NCBI GenBank assembly: GCA_030144965.1 | Contig: JAMPUU010000012.1 | Span: forward strand, 310,001 to 374,000 | Direction of reading: 5' to 3' | DNA: 64,000 bases | Origin: Nitrospira sp. BO4 | Lineage (GTDB): Bacteria; Nitrospirota; Nitrospiria; Nitrospirales; Nitrospiraceae | In this document: in pieces, positions 45,465-53,813 of the stretch | How the letters are laid out: each line of letters starts with the position of its first letter | How positions within the stretch are numbered: the first letter of the stretch is position 1 | Program-made: the position numbers and the translations under genes | The notes under the pieces: generated by a model | Told to the model about the DNA's origin: nothing | The model's database searches: none | Seen by the model: only the letters and a program-made list of their open reading frames with translations

Positions 45465-46526
45465 CTAATTCCTGGAAAAGAGATAGGGGTCCCCTCGGTG
45501 TCCGCCCCCTTCTCGGTGTACTTGGTCGCCTAGGGACTGTAAGGCTCTTGATACGTCCTGTTTTGAAAGGTCTGTTTCTTTGGCCAGTTGATCTATGGTT
45601 TTGCCTTCTGGGGTGAGGGCCTCCCAGACCTTATTCGTTTTTGCCAGGGAAGCCATATCCTGAGGTGATCCGAGCTTCCTGTAACAACCCTCCGCATACT
45701 CAATCACCAGGTTGTTGGGGGTGTCGTCATATCGAGACACGGCTTCTAACATCCGCTGATTCCCGCCGCTCTGGGTTCGCTTCATCGAAACGGCAATATC
45801 GACAAGCCCCACGAACGCCGATGAACCTCGAATATCTGACCCATGGCCTCCCCCGCTTTTTCTTGTGTGCGCCAGACCCAGCCAAGCTGCATTGGTTCCT
45901 CGGATGACGTTGAGGAAGGGATACCCCTTTTTCAGGACTTCAGAGGCATCGTTCTCGTCTTTGAGATTCCACCAGGCAGGAATAGTATCGATCACGACCA
46001 AGCCGATGTCCTCTCGCATGATGTAATCCGCTATCTCCATATGGATTTTTGGTGAGAAGGGTAGTTGACCACAGACCACCTTAACGCGCCCCTTTAATGC
46101 TTCCTCAGATCGACGGCGAAGGCGGGCGATCATGTCTCTCCGGTGCTCTTCCAGTCCCAGCAGAAGAACTTTCTCTTCTGTAACCGCTTCCCCCAAAAAC
46201 TCTTCCCCCAAGGCGATTCGTTCAATTAGCTCATACGCGTAGGTGGATTTGCCCACCTTGGGATCTCCTGCCAGGACGGTCAGCCCCCCACGGACCAGAA
46301 AGCCTCTGTAGATCCATGGCACGTCTTCTTCTGACTCCGCGAATAGCTCCGCTATGTCTTGAGGTTGAAAGGGGGAACAGTAATTCGATTCGTCCAAGTA
46401 CCCTTTGTGGGGGGCAGGGGTTGGATAAATCGAATTGTGGCTATCAGGAAGGCCCTCCGGATTAGTCCACCCATTGCCATCGCCTGAACCTTCATGAAAA
46501 TCGCCCCCCGTTAGAACATGCGTCAT
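45465..46526 (-). CDS. RecA-like AAA ATPase (RepA/DnaB-type)
   Basis: 353 residues from ATG 46526, chosen because GGAGGA lies 5-6 nt before it; the frame is open to 46763 and would otherwise overlap the upstream gene by more than 100 nt. Walker A is AGDPKVGKSTYAYE, Walker B is IGLVVIDTIPAWW, then HTRKSGG and GSSAFVGLVDIAV as in plasmid RepA hexameric helicases. The C-terminus has a winged-helix-like segment (LAKETDLSKQDVSRALQSLG). Probably acts in island replication or maintenance. Confidence 0.85.
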   Translation of the reverse strand: MTHVLTGGDFHEGSGDGNGWTNPEGLPDSHNSIYPTPAPHKGYLDESNYCSPFQPQDIAELFAESEEDVPWIYRGFLVRGGLTVLAGDPKVGKSTYAYELIERIALGEEFLGEAVTEEKVLLLGLEEHRRDMIARLRRRSEEALKGRVKVVCGQLPFSPKIHMEIADYIMREDIGLVVIDTIPAWWNLKDENDASEVLKKGYPFLNVIRGTNAAWLGLAHTRKSGGGHGSDIRGSSAFVGLVDIAVSMKRTQSGGNQRMLEAVSRYDDTPNNLVIEYAEGCYRKLGSPQDMASLAKTNKVWEALTPEGKTIDQLAKETDLSKQDVSRALQSLGDQVHREGGGHRGDPYLFSRN

Positions 46527-46650
46527 AAGTCCTCCACCAACACCAACCCACCACACAAAATGTGCAGTCTTGGGTGTTATACCCATGTGGAGGTCTCTCA
46601 AAAAGTCGGGAGATTTTTTCCGAAACAAGAATGGGGGGCTAGAATGCGCC

Positions 46651-47844
46651 CTATTCGTCGGCTTCCGTGTCGGAAAGATCGATGTCGACGGGGTAAAGAT
46701 CATTTGGACCGAAGTCGTCAGGTATCCGGCTACCTTGTGTAACTGAGGGGAGGCTGGACTCATATTTCTTCATCCACTGTGTGATGGTCGGACATGATAA
46801 CGGGCAGTCTTGCCCATGCACGTCACATTGATAGGCTGGCATTTCTAGTGGGACTGCTGTGGTTCGAGTGTGGCGAATCCCTTTGAAGGGGCGAAGATAG
46901 ATACCTTCGAAAATGCGCTTGATCGACTCCCAGACCCCACTTTCACCAGGAATCTTATGCTTAATGCTTGGCGGAACGTCCTGCGCAATCAGTCGCTTGC
47001 CTTTCAGTTGTTGTTGTTCGAGAAACGCAATCTGTCGGAAGGATAGCCTCTCCTTCTCAAAGAGTGTATAGCGTCTCAGGTCCTGCTCTAGGGCCTTCTC
47101 CTGACAATGGAGCAGAAATGCTCGTTCAGGGGGAACGCTATCTGCCATGGCTGGAGCTTCTTCCTTTGTTGGGGCATTGTTCAGGGCATGCTGGAGAACA
47201 CGCTTAATGTCCTGCATGGTATTATCCAACCCCCACTGTTTCATCTGGGTGATGGGAACTACAAAAGTCACCGCTGCCGGTAAACCTGAGGGCAAGGCGA
47301 ATTCATTCGTGCAAGGCACCTCGTCTTCCGTACATTCTTGGGGTTCTTTATCAGGAAAAGAGTCGCGCCACTCCTTTCGTTCTGATTTCAGATAGGGCGT
47401 CCAGTTATAGCGAACCGTGATTGGGAAGACCTTCACCATAAACTCGGTGAGGAGATGAGTTCCGGTATAGGCTTGGTCATTGATTTTGGCCTTTTTCGAT
47501 ACAAATTGACGAAGGTCATGAACCATATCTCGTAGAATCAGGTCTTGAGGTTCATATCCTTGATCAATCCATGAAGCTAGCCGAGTCGGTTCAACTCCAA
47601 ACCACGGTAGCTGAGCCATACTGATGATGGCCTCTACACCGGAATAATCCTCGTTCAGAGATGTAAGCTTCTCGACTCTCTCGATATACCGTGACCAATC
47701 CTGAGGCACAGAATAGACAATATCCTGGTGATCATGCCCTTCGAATCTCACATATTTACGGTTGGGACCTTGAAAAGAGGAACGCTTGAGTGGAGGTTTA
47801 GACTGTCTGCGGGGTCTCAGTCGGGCCTTTTCCCCTTTGCTCAC
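46651..47844 (-). CDS. unknown island protein
   Basis: 397 residues. No recognisable domain. A basic N-terminus (RLRPRRQSKPPLKR) suggests nucleic-acid contact; the middle is helical; a late stretch has cysteines (CDVHGQDCPLSCPTI); the C-terminus is acidic. The start overlaps the DUF72 stop by 4 nt, and the ATPase gene follows about 125 nt after its stop, so it belongs to the ATPase operon. A primase or replication accessory role is possible but unproven. Confidence 0.7.
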   Translation of the reverse strand: MSKGEKARLRPRRQSKPPLKRSSFQGPNRKYVRFEGHDHQDIVYSVPQDWSRYIERVEKLTSLNEDYSGVEAIISMAQLPWFGVEPTRLASWIDQGYEPQDLILRDMVHDLRQFVSKKAKINDQAYTGTHLLTEFMVKVFPITVRYNWTPYLKSERKEWRDSFPDKEPQECTEDEVPCTNEFALPSGLPAAVTFVVPITQMKQWGLDNTMQDIKRVLQHALNNAPTKEEAPAMADSVPPERAFLLHCQEKALEQDLRRYTLFEKERLSFRQIAFLEQQQLKGKRLIAQDVPPSIKHKIPGESGVWESIKRIFEGIYLRPFKGIRHTRTTAVPLEMPAYQCDVHGQDCPLSCPTITQWMKKYESSLPSVTQGSRIPDDFGPNDLYPVDIDLSDTEADE

Positions 47845-48725
47845 AACATCTCCACCAATGCCTGAATAGTGGTAGGGGCATTTCCCTCTGACCGGTTATT
47901 CACCAGGACATAACCAGGTTTGGCGAGCTTGACCGATTGTTGAATGAGTGCAACCGCATCTCTTCGCATGTCGGGCAGTTCACCCACGATCTTGTTGTAT
48001 GGCTCGGCTCGCTTTTTGGCTGCCTCATAGGACATCTTTAAAGGTGTCAGGAGTCGCAGTACGGAAAAGGGAGCTGTGAAAGTTTCTCCCATGCGCTTGT
48101 GTTGTTCAGCCAAGGAGGGCATATAGCACCAATGGTTGTAGACATGCGCCACCCCATGGCGCTCCAACACCTGCCGATAGCCTGGACCCAATAAGCCAGG
48201 GTTTCGAATCTCCACGGCGTACTTGAACGCTTTCGGAAGTTGACCAAAGAACCCATCCAGTTTCGAGATAAATTCATCAGCCGGTACCCCATGCCGCTGA
48301 AACTCAAACAGGAACGGTCCCAGGTGTGACTCAAACTTCGCTTCTCGATAGGGAGTCAGTACGAGTTCATTGAACAACTTGGCGTTCAGGAAACGAGGAT
48401 TCGGCTTGCCAGCCTCCAGACCATAGCGTCGTTGTAGCGCATACACTGGAATCGTGATTTCCTCCCACACCTTAAAACACATCTCAAAGTCTTCGGGGAT
48501 CTGCGTCAGGTACTTGCGGAGTTGGTTCGGGGTTGGTGGACGGTAGAACGTAGAATCATTGCCAACTGTTCGGAATAACGGCTGACCGTTATAGAGATAC
48601 TGGCAATACTCGCCTAAACATTCCCTGGCAAAGGTCGTCTTCGCGTACTGCTTGAGGTAGACCTGGCCTTGCCAGCCTTCATAGGTCCACGTGGAAGTCC
48701 CAAATCTGACAAGTGGTGAAACCAT
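47841..48725 (-). CDS. DUF72 family protein (island-encoded)
   Basis: 294 residues from ATG 48725. FGTSTWTYEGWQGQVY is the DUF72 opening; VEIRNPGLLGPGYRQVLERH and a late YVLVNNRSEGNAPTTIQALVEML complete the TIM-barrel-like fold. It is complete and quite different from the host DUF72 gene the island has cut. DUF72 proteins have no agreed function. It is the first gene of an operon with the unknown protein and the ATPase, so it seems part of the element core rather than cargo. Confidence 0.88.
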   Translation of the reverse strand: MVSPLVRFGTSTWTYEGWQGQVYLKQYAKTTFARECLGEYCQYLYNGQPLFRTVGNDSTFYRPPTPNQLRKYLTQIPEDFEMCFKVWEEITIPVYALQRRYGLEAGKPNPRFLNAKLFNELVLTPYREAKFESHLGPFLFEFQRHGVPADEFISKLDGFFGQLPKAFKYAVEIRNPGLLGPGYRQVLERHGVAHVYNHWCYMPSLAEQHKRMGETFTAPFSVLRLLTPLKMSYEAAKKRAEPYNKIVGELPDMRRDAVALIQQSVKLAKPGYVLVNNRSEGNAPTTIQALVEML

Positions 48726-48764
48726 TGCGCCGTACTGTAATACCAACAATATCTCTGTGCAATG

Positions 48765-49085
48765 TCATACCCTCCTAGCCTTCTGTGGGACCAATCGCAT
48801 GTCCCCGATGAGACCACCGAAGGGATAAATTCTCGCTTCTGCCCACGTTCCAAGCCGAGCGTAATGGTCTGTTATTGCACTCATGCCATACAAGACCGCC
48901 TGCTCACGTGCCTCAGCGTCGTCACGTGCGGGGTAGGAGTATCGGGAACCGTACCGATACTCAATCACAGTGTGTAATGTTGGATGGATGCCGAGGTAGT
49001 TGCTACCTCTGGCAAAGAGGATCACCTGATAGCCGAGAGCGGGTCTCAGATAGAACTGGATATCCTTGTACTCCCACGAATACAT
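48765..49085 (-). CDS. hypothetical protein
   Basis: 106 residues from ATG 49085 (frame open to 49178, where a hydrophobic N-terminus FLTYTILTLHTNIVTIGIMY would be added). FYLRPALGYQVILFARGSNY and YRYGSRYSYPARDDAEAREQ are notable for Tyr and Arg. No family recognised. It lies upstream of the island DUF72 gene in the same direction with a 39-nt gap. Confidence 0.5.
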   Translation of the reverse strand: MYSWEYKDIQFYLRPALGYQVILFARGSNYLGIHPTLHTVIEYRYGSRYSYPARDDAEAREQAVLYGMSAITDHYARLGTWAEARIYPFGGLIGDMRLVPQKARRV

Positions 49086-49210
49086 GATGCCAATGGTTAC
49101 AATGTTTGTATGCAAGGTCAATATGGTATAAGTGAGGAAGTAATAGGCCCACTTAGGAACCTTGCGCTTTAAATACACACAATATTAGAATATGCCCTCG
49201 TCGAGGTGCT

Positions 49211-49954
49211 ATGCCCGCCTCTCGAAATCTTCTAGCCCCGCCTTGTGTAAGGATATTCTTAACCCTATTCATCCTGTTTCTAACGGTAAGCTATTCCTAT
49301 GCTCTATGTATCCCCTCAATAGAAGAAAGCATAGAGGAACCGTACCATTATCTTAGGGCGTTCATCGATTCAATGAGTTACGCCCACGAAGCAAAAAGTC
49401 GATTAGACCGGAAGCGAGAGGGTCAGGAGTCCGACCCATTTGTGGATTTGATGTACGATTTGAAGTTGGCCAAGGCCGATTTTGAATGTGCTGCAGCACT
49501 TGTCTCATCATACAAAACCAGCACGAGCGAGGCCATCAAGCTCAGTGCAGGTGCTGCCGAACAGTCATTTACTCAATTAGCAGACCTGCAAAGCGAAACC
49601 GTAGCCGATCTAAATCACGTGCTCAACGCTGGGGAAAGGGAGATTCCGAAGGGGACTCTTATTGAGCGTAGAGCACAACGGGCGGTGTCAGCTGATAACG
49701 CGTGGAAGCTTATTCCTCAGGCTGCCATTGCAGCAACCTATTCGGTTGTTGAGGAAGATAAAGAAACAAAGTTGATGTCCCGGTTAGCTTTAACAAAGAC
49801 GCAGCAGGATGAAATCTTGAGGAGACTACGTGCGTTATCTGGGGATGACGTGACCAATGGTATTCGGGCAGGGCAGCATTCTTTGGTGGCAGCAGCATCA
49901 GTCCTCTACGAAGTGGTAGGTAAACAGGGTCGCAAGACCAGGGATGCTAAATGA
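49211..49954 (+). CDS. exported hypothetical protein
   Basis: 247 residues with a signal peptide (FLTLFILFLTVSYSYALC). The mature part is almost all helix, with charged heptad-like stretches (AKSRLDRKREGQESDP; TLIERRAQRAVSADNAWKLI). No catalytic motif. Found between two island operons, on the plus strand, followed by a nuclease gene. Confidence 0.6.
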   Translation: MPASRNLLAPPCVRIFLTLFILFLTVSYSYALCIPSIEESIEEPYHYLRAFIDSMSYAHEAKSRLDRKREGQESDPFVDLMYDLKLAKADFECAAALVSSYKTSTSEAIKLSAGAAEQSFTQLADLQSETVADLNHVLNAGEREIPKGTLIERRAQRAVSADNAWKLIPQAAIAATYSVVEEDKETKLMSRLALTKTQQDEILRRLRALSGDDVTNGIRAGQHSLVAAASVLYEVVGKQGRKTRDAK

Positions 49955-50031
49955 TTGAGGTAATGTACCGCTTTTCCAACTTATTCTGGTTCTTGTTGGA
50001 TGGTCGAAACTCTTACTTCCACCGCTAGAGT

Positions 50032-50538
50032 ATGGCTGTTTCTCTTTATGCCTCTCCAATTCTGTGGCTCGTTCTCAATATAGGTTCCTCTTATGCAAGT
50101 GATTTCGTGGGGAAGGTAGTTTCCATCAAAGACGGTGACACCATCGAAGTTCTCCACAACAAGAAAGCGGAACGTATACGCCTCACCGGTATCGATTGCC
50201 CTGAAAAGAAGCAAGCCTTTGGTCAACAAGCGAAGCAAGCCACGTCCAGCTTAAGCTTTGGTCAATACGTCACGATTCAAAGAATCGGCACAGATCGTTA
50301 TGGACGCACACTTGCGACGGTGATTCTACGAGATGGAAAGAATCTGAACCATGAGTGGGTGAGCCAAGGTCGGTGCTGGTGGTATCGGAAATATGCGCCT
50401 GGGGATATGGCCCTTGAGGGGTTGGAGAATGAGGCACGACGGGCCAGGAGAGGATTATGGGTTGATTCTCGACCAGTACAGCCGTGGGAGTGTAGAAAGT
50501 TTAGACATCCTCAACTTTCATCGGTGGTAAACGGATGA
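50032..50538 (+). CDS. thermonuclease (SNase) family protein
   Basis: 168 residues with a signal peptide (LYASPILWLVLNIGSSYAS). The SNase core is VVSIKDGDTIEVLH, then the catalytic Arg/Glu region RLTGIDCPEKKQAFGQQAK and DRYGRTLATVIL, closing with RCWWYRKYAPGDMALEGLE. It should be a secreted or periplasmic calcium-dependent nuclease. Such nucleases are common mobile-element cargo. The stop overlaps the start of the next gene. Confidence 0.92.
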   Translation: MAVSLYASPILWLVLNIGSSYASDFVGKVVSIKDGDTIEVLHNKKAERIRLTGIDCPEKKQAFGQQAKQATSSLSFGQYVTIQRIGTDRYGRTLATVILRDGKNLNHEWVSQGRCWWYRKYAPGDMALEGLENEARRARRGLWVDSRPVQPWECRKFRHPQLSSVVNG

Positions 50539-51284
50539 AAGCCATAGCCGAAACGATTCTAAATCATCTGGATACGTGCCCCATACCGAGTTCGAACAGT
50601 AAGTGGCGTTATGCCTATGAGCTAGTTTTGGGGGCAGCAGTGTCGCTTATCAGTGCTGAAAAATATTTTGTGGGGACAAGTCATTACCATCAAAAGGAGC
50701 CTTACGATTATCTATTGAGCGCTCTACCGAAGCTCGTACGAAAGGCGCACCAAGAGGCAGCCGATAAACCCATCGATCTCTACCATGAAGGGTTAGAAAT
50801 CTGGACCGCCGGTTATTTTTTCAATTCAGGCGTTATCAGAATTGCATGCGCATATGAGTATGCAATACATACGGCTTGTGGTGATGATCCGTACGATAAC
50901 CTGGACTTTAAAGAAGCTTCGATATATTTAAGGTCTATTAAACAGGAGTTTCCCCCTGAAATAGTAAATCATTTAGCTGCGTTTGAGTCAGTTACTGGAC
51001 GAGACAAGTTGCACCAACAGGTCGATCAATTAGTGGGGCGCCTTGTAGCAGAAGGGTGTCCAGATGATGAAAAGTTTTACGAATGGCTACAGAAGAATGA
51101 TGATGAGTTTTTTAGGACTGCTTTTTATTATGTATGGTGTGATTACAACTGGTTTAAGCATCGACCCATGGGCTATCCGGCGGGCAATCATCCACGAAAA
51201 GCCCATCACGTTCAGTTTGCGCTGGCAGCACGTGCCTATTGTGCTCTATGCGATTTCTATTCTTGGTGCTACAGACTCCCCTGA
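50535..51284 (+). CDS. hypothetical protein
   Basis: 249 residues, soluble, alpha-helical, with many Tyr/Trp/Cys near the end (YYVWCDYNWFKHRPMGYPAG; CDFYSWCYRL). Overlaps the nuclease stop by 4 nt, so the two are coupled; an immunity or partner role is conceivable but nothing in the sequence shows it. No family recognised. Confidence 0.65.
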   Translation: MKAIAETILNHLDTCPIPSSNSKWRYAYELVLGAAVSLISAEKYFVGTSHYHQKEPYDYLLSALPKLVRKAHQEAADKPIDLYHEGLEIWTAGYFFNSGVIRIACAYEYAIHTACGDDPYDNLDFKEASIYLRSIKQEFPPEIVNHLAAFESVTGRDKLHQQVDQLVGRLVAEGCPDDEKFYEWLQKNDDEFFRTAFYYVWCDYNWFKHRPMGYPAGNHPRKAHHVQFALAARAYCALCDFYSWCYRLP

Positions 51285-51370
51285 CTCCATTTCTCGTCTG
51301 TATGGGGGTCTCAGTAGGACCTAGTGGCTGAATACAAAGCACTCATCGTTTGATCCGTGCGGCTTTCCTT

Positions 51371-51416
51371 AAAAGAGTCCCCTGACTATGTCGTGTCGGA
51401 GGGTGTGCCGATCATT
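51371..51416 (+). repeat. module-boundary repeat, copy 1 (most diverged)
   Basis: 46 bp resembling the 3' half of the repeats at 55804 and 59464, e.g. GTGTGCCGATCAT here against GTGCGCCGATCAT there, and AAAAGAGTCCCCTGACTATG against AAAGGAGTCTCAGGACCATG (15 of 20). It lies in the 317-nt gap between the helical hypothetical gene and the first TIR gene. No gene is visible in the rest of that gap. Confidence 0.55.
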
Positions 51417-51601
51417 CTAGGATGTGCATGCGGAGGATGAGGTGGGCTTGGGCACAAAATGAGCACAATTATGATGTCGTTCAATTAATTTGGCAGAATT
51501 GAGCCAGAGAGCTTGAGAGATTGTGGAGTATCCAATGTTGCAGTCTAGCCGCACGCAGCAAGGAACGAAGGTTATCAGTGCCTTTTAGCTCTAACCGTAG
51601 G

Positions 51602-51830
51602 TTAGATATTCGCATTACGCACCGGACGAATCAGCCTCTCACTCGACTCGGCCATTGCTTGAAGCGCATAGTCGGGAATGAATGATGGGTTGAAGAATGT
51701 GCTTCTTCGGCTGGTTTTCTCTTGCAGAGTTTCCCTATTCCATGGTCCCTTATCCATGGTGCCCGTCCTGGGTGTAAAGATTTTGGAGTACAAGGTCACG
51801 GGTGGTGGGATGTAGCCTTCCATCGCAGTT
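51602..51830 (-). pseudogene. frameshifted C-terminal tail of the TIR/DUF1566 gene
   Basis: The minus-strand frame beginning QTAMEGYIPPPVTLYSKI continues the DUF1566 domain exactly where the upstream frame leaves it (RAEVSEL), and ends with RLIRPVRNANI, typical of a DUF1566 C-terminus. One missing C near 51830 (GAGCTC-AAACTG instead of GAGCTCCAAACTG) accounts for the shift. Confidence 0.7.
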
Positions 51831-52473
51831 TGAGCTCGGAAACCTCTGCGCGAGTTGGTAGTCGCCATCCTGTATGCCCATGTGGCTTGGCGGCAAGGAC
51901 CGCAGCTACCTTTTCCATTGGATATTCGCGTTCATCGTGAGGGAGTCCCCAGACAAGTCCTGTTGTTGTATCAGTGACGCTTCCATCACTATTCTTCGAA
52001 AATCGCACCACCGCAACTGGAGGCGCTGGTGTGGATTTCCCAAGTAATCGTGATGAGAGATGTAAATAACTCGACTGGAAGTACGAATCTTCGCTGAAAT
52101 CAATGTAAAACGTTCCAAGAAGCCAGGATGGCGCCGCTTCTTCCCACAACCCTTTACGCAAGAGAGGGATGAACTTGCGACGATTACCGGAAACAAAGAC
52201 TTCTCCGGTCATGATGTCGCCCTCGTACCCGACGCCGCCCTTTCTCGCATTCGACTTGTTTCGGTAGGACGGCGTACAAATCAAGAGCACGAAATCGGAG
52301 TCGCGAACAGAGGACTCCATGAACTGAGGGAGCTGATCGCCAGGGATGGCGTGCCAGCGATCGAGAATCGTCTCAATACCATCGGTTCGGAGTTGCGCTG
52401 CCAACGAGCGAACCCACTCTCTATGTGCTTCGTCTTCCCATGTATAGGACAAGAATGCCTTGGGGTTGCTCAT
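51796..52473 (-). CDS. TIR/SEFIR-domain protein with partial DUF1566 domain
   Basis: 225 residues from ATG 52473. The N-terminal 150 form a TIR/SEFIR domain: KAFLSYTWEDEAHREWVRSL, LDRWHAIPGDQLPQFMESSV and FVLLICTPSYRNKSNARKGG. A DUF1566 (Lcl C-terminal) domain begins at DGSVTDTTTGLVWGLPH and GWRLPTRAEVSEL, then the frame shifts and stops at 51796; its proper end is in the next frame down to 51602. The TIR half is complete and could act alone. DUF1566 domains bind surfaces or other proteins. First of three adjacent TIR genes. Confidence 0.8.
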   Translation of the reverse strand: MSNPKAFLSYTWEDEAHREWVRSLAAQLRTDGIETILDRWHAIPGDQLPQFMESSVRDSDFVLLICTPSYRNKSNARKGGVGYEGDIMTGEVFVSGNRRKFIPLLRKGLWEEAAPSWLLGTFYIDFSEDSYFQSSYLHLSSRLLGKSTPAPPVAVVRFSKNSDGSVTDTTTGLVWGLPHDEREYPMEKVAAVLAAKPHGHTGWRLPTRAEVSELKLRWKATSHHP

Positions 52474-52652
52474 ACGACCATCCACATGGTTGATCTGAGA
52501 TGCTTAGCCACGTTGGCTACTGACTGGCACAATTCGCACAAGCTAGATTGGACACCGGGTAATGATTCTTGCGTTTATCCAATTACTTGTCAATCAGTAC
52601 CAGCGCAATGCTTGTTGTTGACAGGACAGCATCGCTAATCGTCCAGCGCCCA

Positions 52653-53573
52653 CTAGTCCAAGAAATCCTCCCTCCGAAGGACAGACCTAACTTCATCGAA
52701 CGACGAAGCAATCTTACCCTTCGAAAACGTGATGTGGCCAAGTCCATGGATGTTCGAGAATGTTTCGCAGCCTTCCTCCAACAACAGGATCGCCCTATGA
52801 AATCCGAGGCGTCCCTGCACGAGCCCTGCCTCGTGGACGACGTTGCTTCGAGCTCTTATCCTGCCATCCTTCTGTTCATCCTCAGCCGTCATCACTAGGA
52901 AGGCGATTCCAGCTTCGTCGAGCATTTGTGTAAGGCGTTGTACAGTCGTTACTCCCGCTACCGGGATACGGCTAAATTCATCATGGGATAGGTGCAGTGT
53001 GTCTTCAATATAGTTCCGAAGATCCTTCCACGCGGGAGAGTGACCGTGTCCAATGAACACCCGTCTCTCGCGGTGGATCCGTGAGTGCTTTTCCACGTCC
53101 TCGGACCATCGGATGAACGCCCGCATAAAATCGCTCTGGCTTACCCACTCCCGATTTGAAGCCCGCGGCATTCTCACCACCTCATGAGTTGTGCCCTCAG
53201 AGACGATGCCGCGATCCTGTACTCCCTCCTCTCGCACTACCAGGAGCGGGAGATCATGTGCGATTGCCAGACCGCCCTCAAGATGGTTGCCCTCAGAGAT
53301 CTTCAAACCATTCTCATGACTCCTCGGTCCCAAACCTTTGCATTCCCATTGAGCAAACGCGAGCACGAGTGTACCGTCTGCCTTTCCCATCGCCTCGTTT
53401 GCCTTTTCAAACCCCCAGCCCTTGCGCAAAGGGCCTTTCTCGAAGGATCTCCATGGTTCAAATCCTCGGGCAACTTCAAGTTCATGGAGAATTGAGTGCT
53501 TAACCTCCAACTGATTCTCATCGAGATGGTGGTCATCAGAAGCGCTGATAAACACTCGTGGCCTATTGCGCAT
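52653..53573 (-). CDS. twin Rossmann-like TIR protein (TIR_2, CAP12/PycTIR-like C-terminus)
   Basis: 306 residues from ATG 53573, with GGAGG 7 nt before it. The C-terminal domain RRVFIGHGHSPAWKDLRNYI, MLDEAGIAFLVMTAEDEQKD and ARSNVVHEAGLVQGRLGFHR matches the PF10137-type TIR domain of CBASS/Pycsar effectors, with the glutamate of VHEAG in the NAD-site position. The N-terminal domain (RVFISASDDHHLDE; NHLEGGLAIAHDLPLLVVRE) has the TIR/nucleoside-deoxyribosyltransferase-like pattern too, so the protein may carry two NAD-cleaving-type folds. No cyclase or Pycsar partner is adjacent. Confidence 0.8.
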   Translation of the reverse strand: MRNRPRVFISASDDHHLDENQLEVKHSILHELEVARGFEPWRSFEKGPLRKGWGFEKANEAMGKADGTLVLAFAQWECKGLGPRSHENGLKISEGNHLEGGLAIAHDLPLLVVREEGVQDRGIVSEGTTHEVVRMPRASNREWVSQSDFMRAFIRWSEDVEKHSRIHRERRVFIGHGHSPAWKDLRNYIEDTLHLSHDEFSRIPVAGVTTVQRLTQMLDEAGIAFLVMTAEDEQKDGRIRARSNVVHEAGLVQGRLGFHRAILLLEEGCETFSNIHGLGHITFSKGKIASSFDEVRSVLRREDFLD

Positions 53574-53813
53574 GTCCATTCCTCCCTTCGAAAAGATTTC
53601 CTTTCGGAGAGAGGGATGATGGCCCAAAAACCATATTATTTCAATGATTCGAAGTACAGTTAAATATGCGGGATTTGAGGGGCTAGAGTACGAGGTTCAA
53701 AACAACTGATTGTGATTACCATGCTAATACTTGGTTAACTAAGTGTGTTTCTTGACTCCGGTCGTCCATTAACCGAATCGAGTTTCGCGGTAGGCCTGCC
53801 TTGACCTTTTAGC

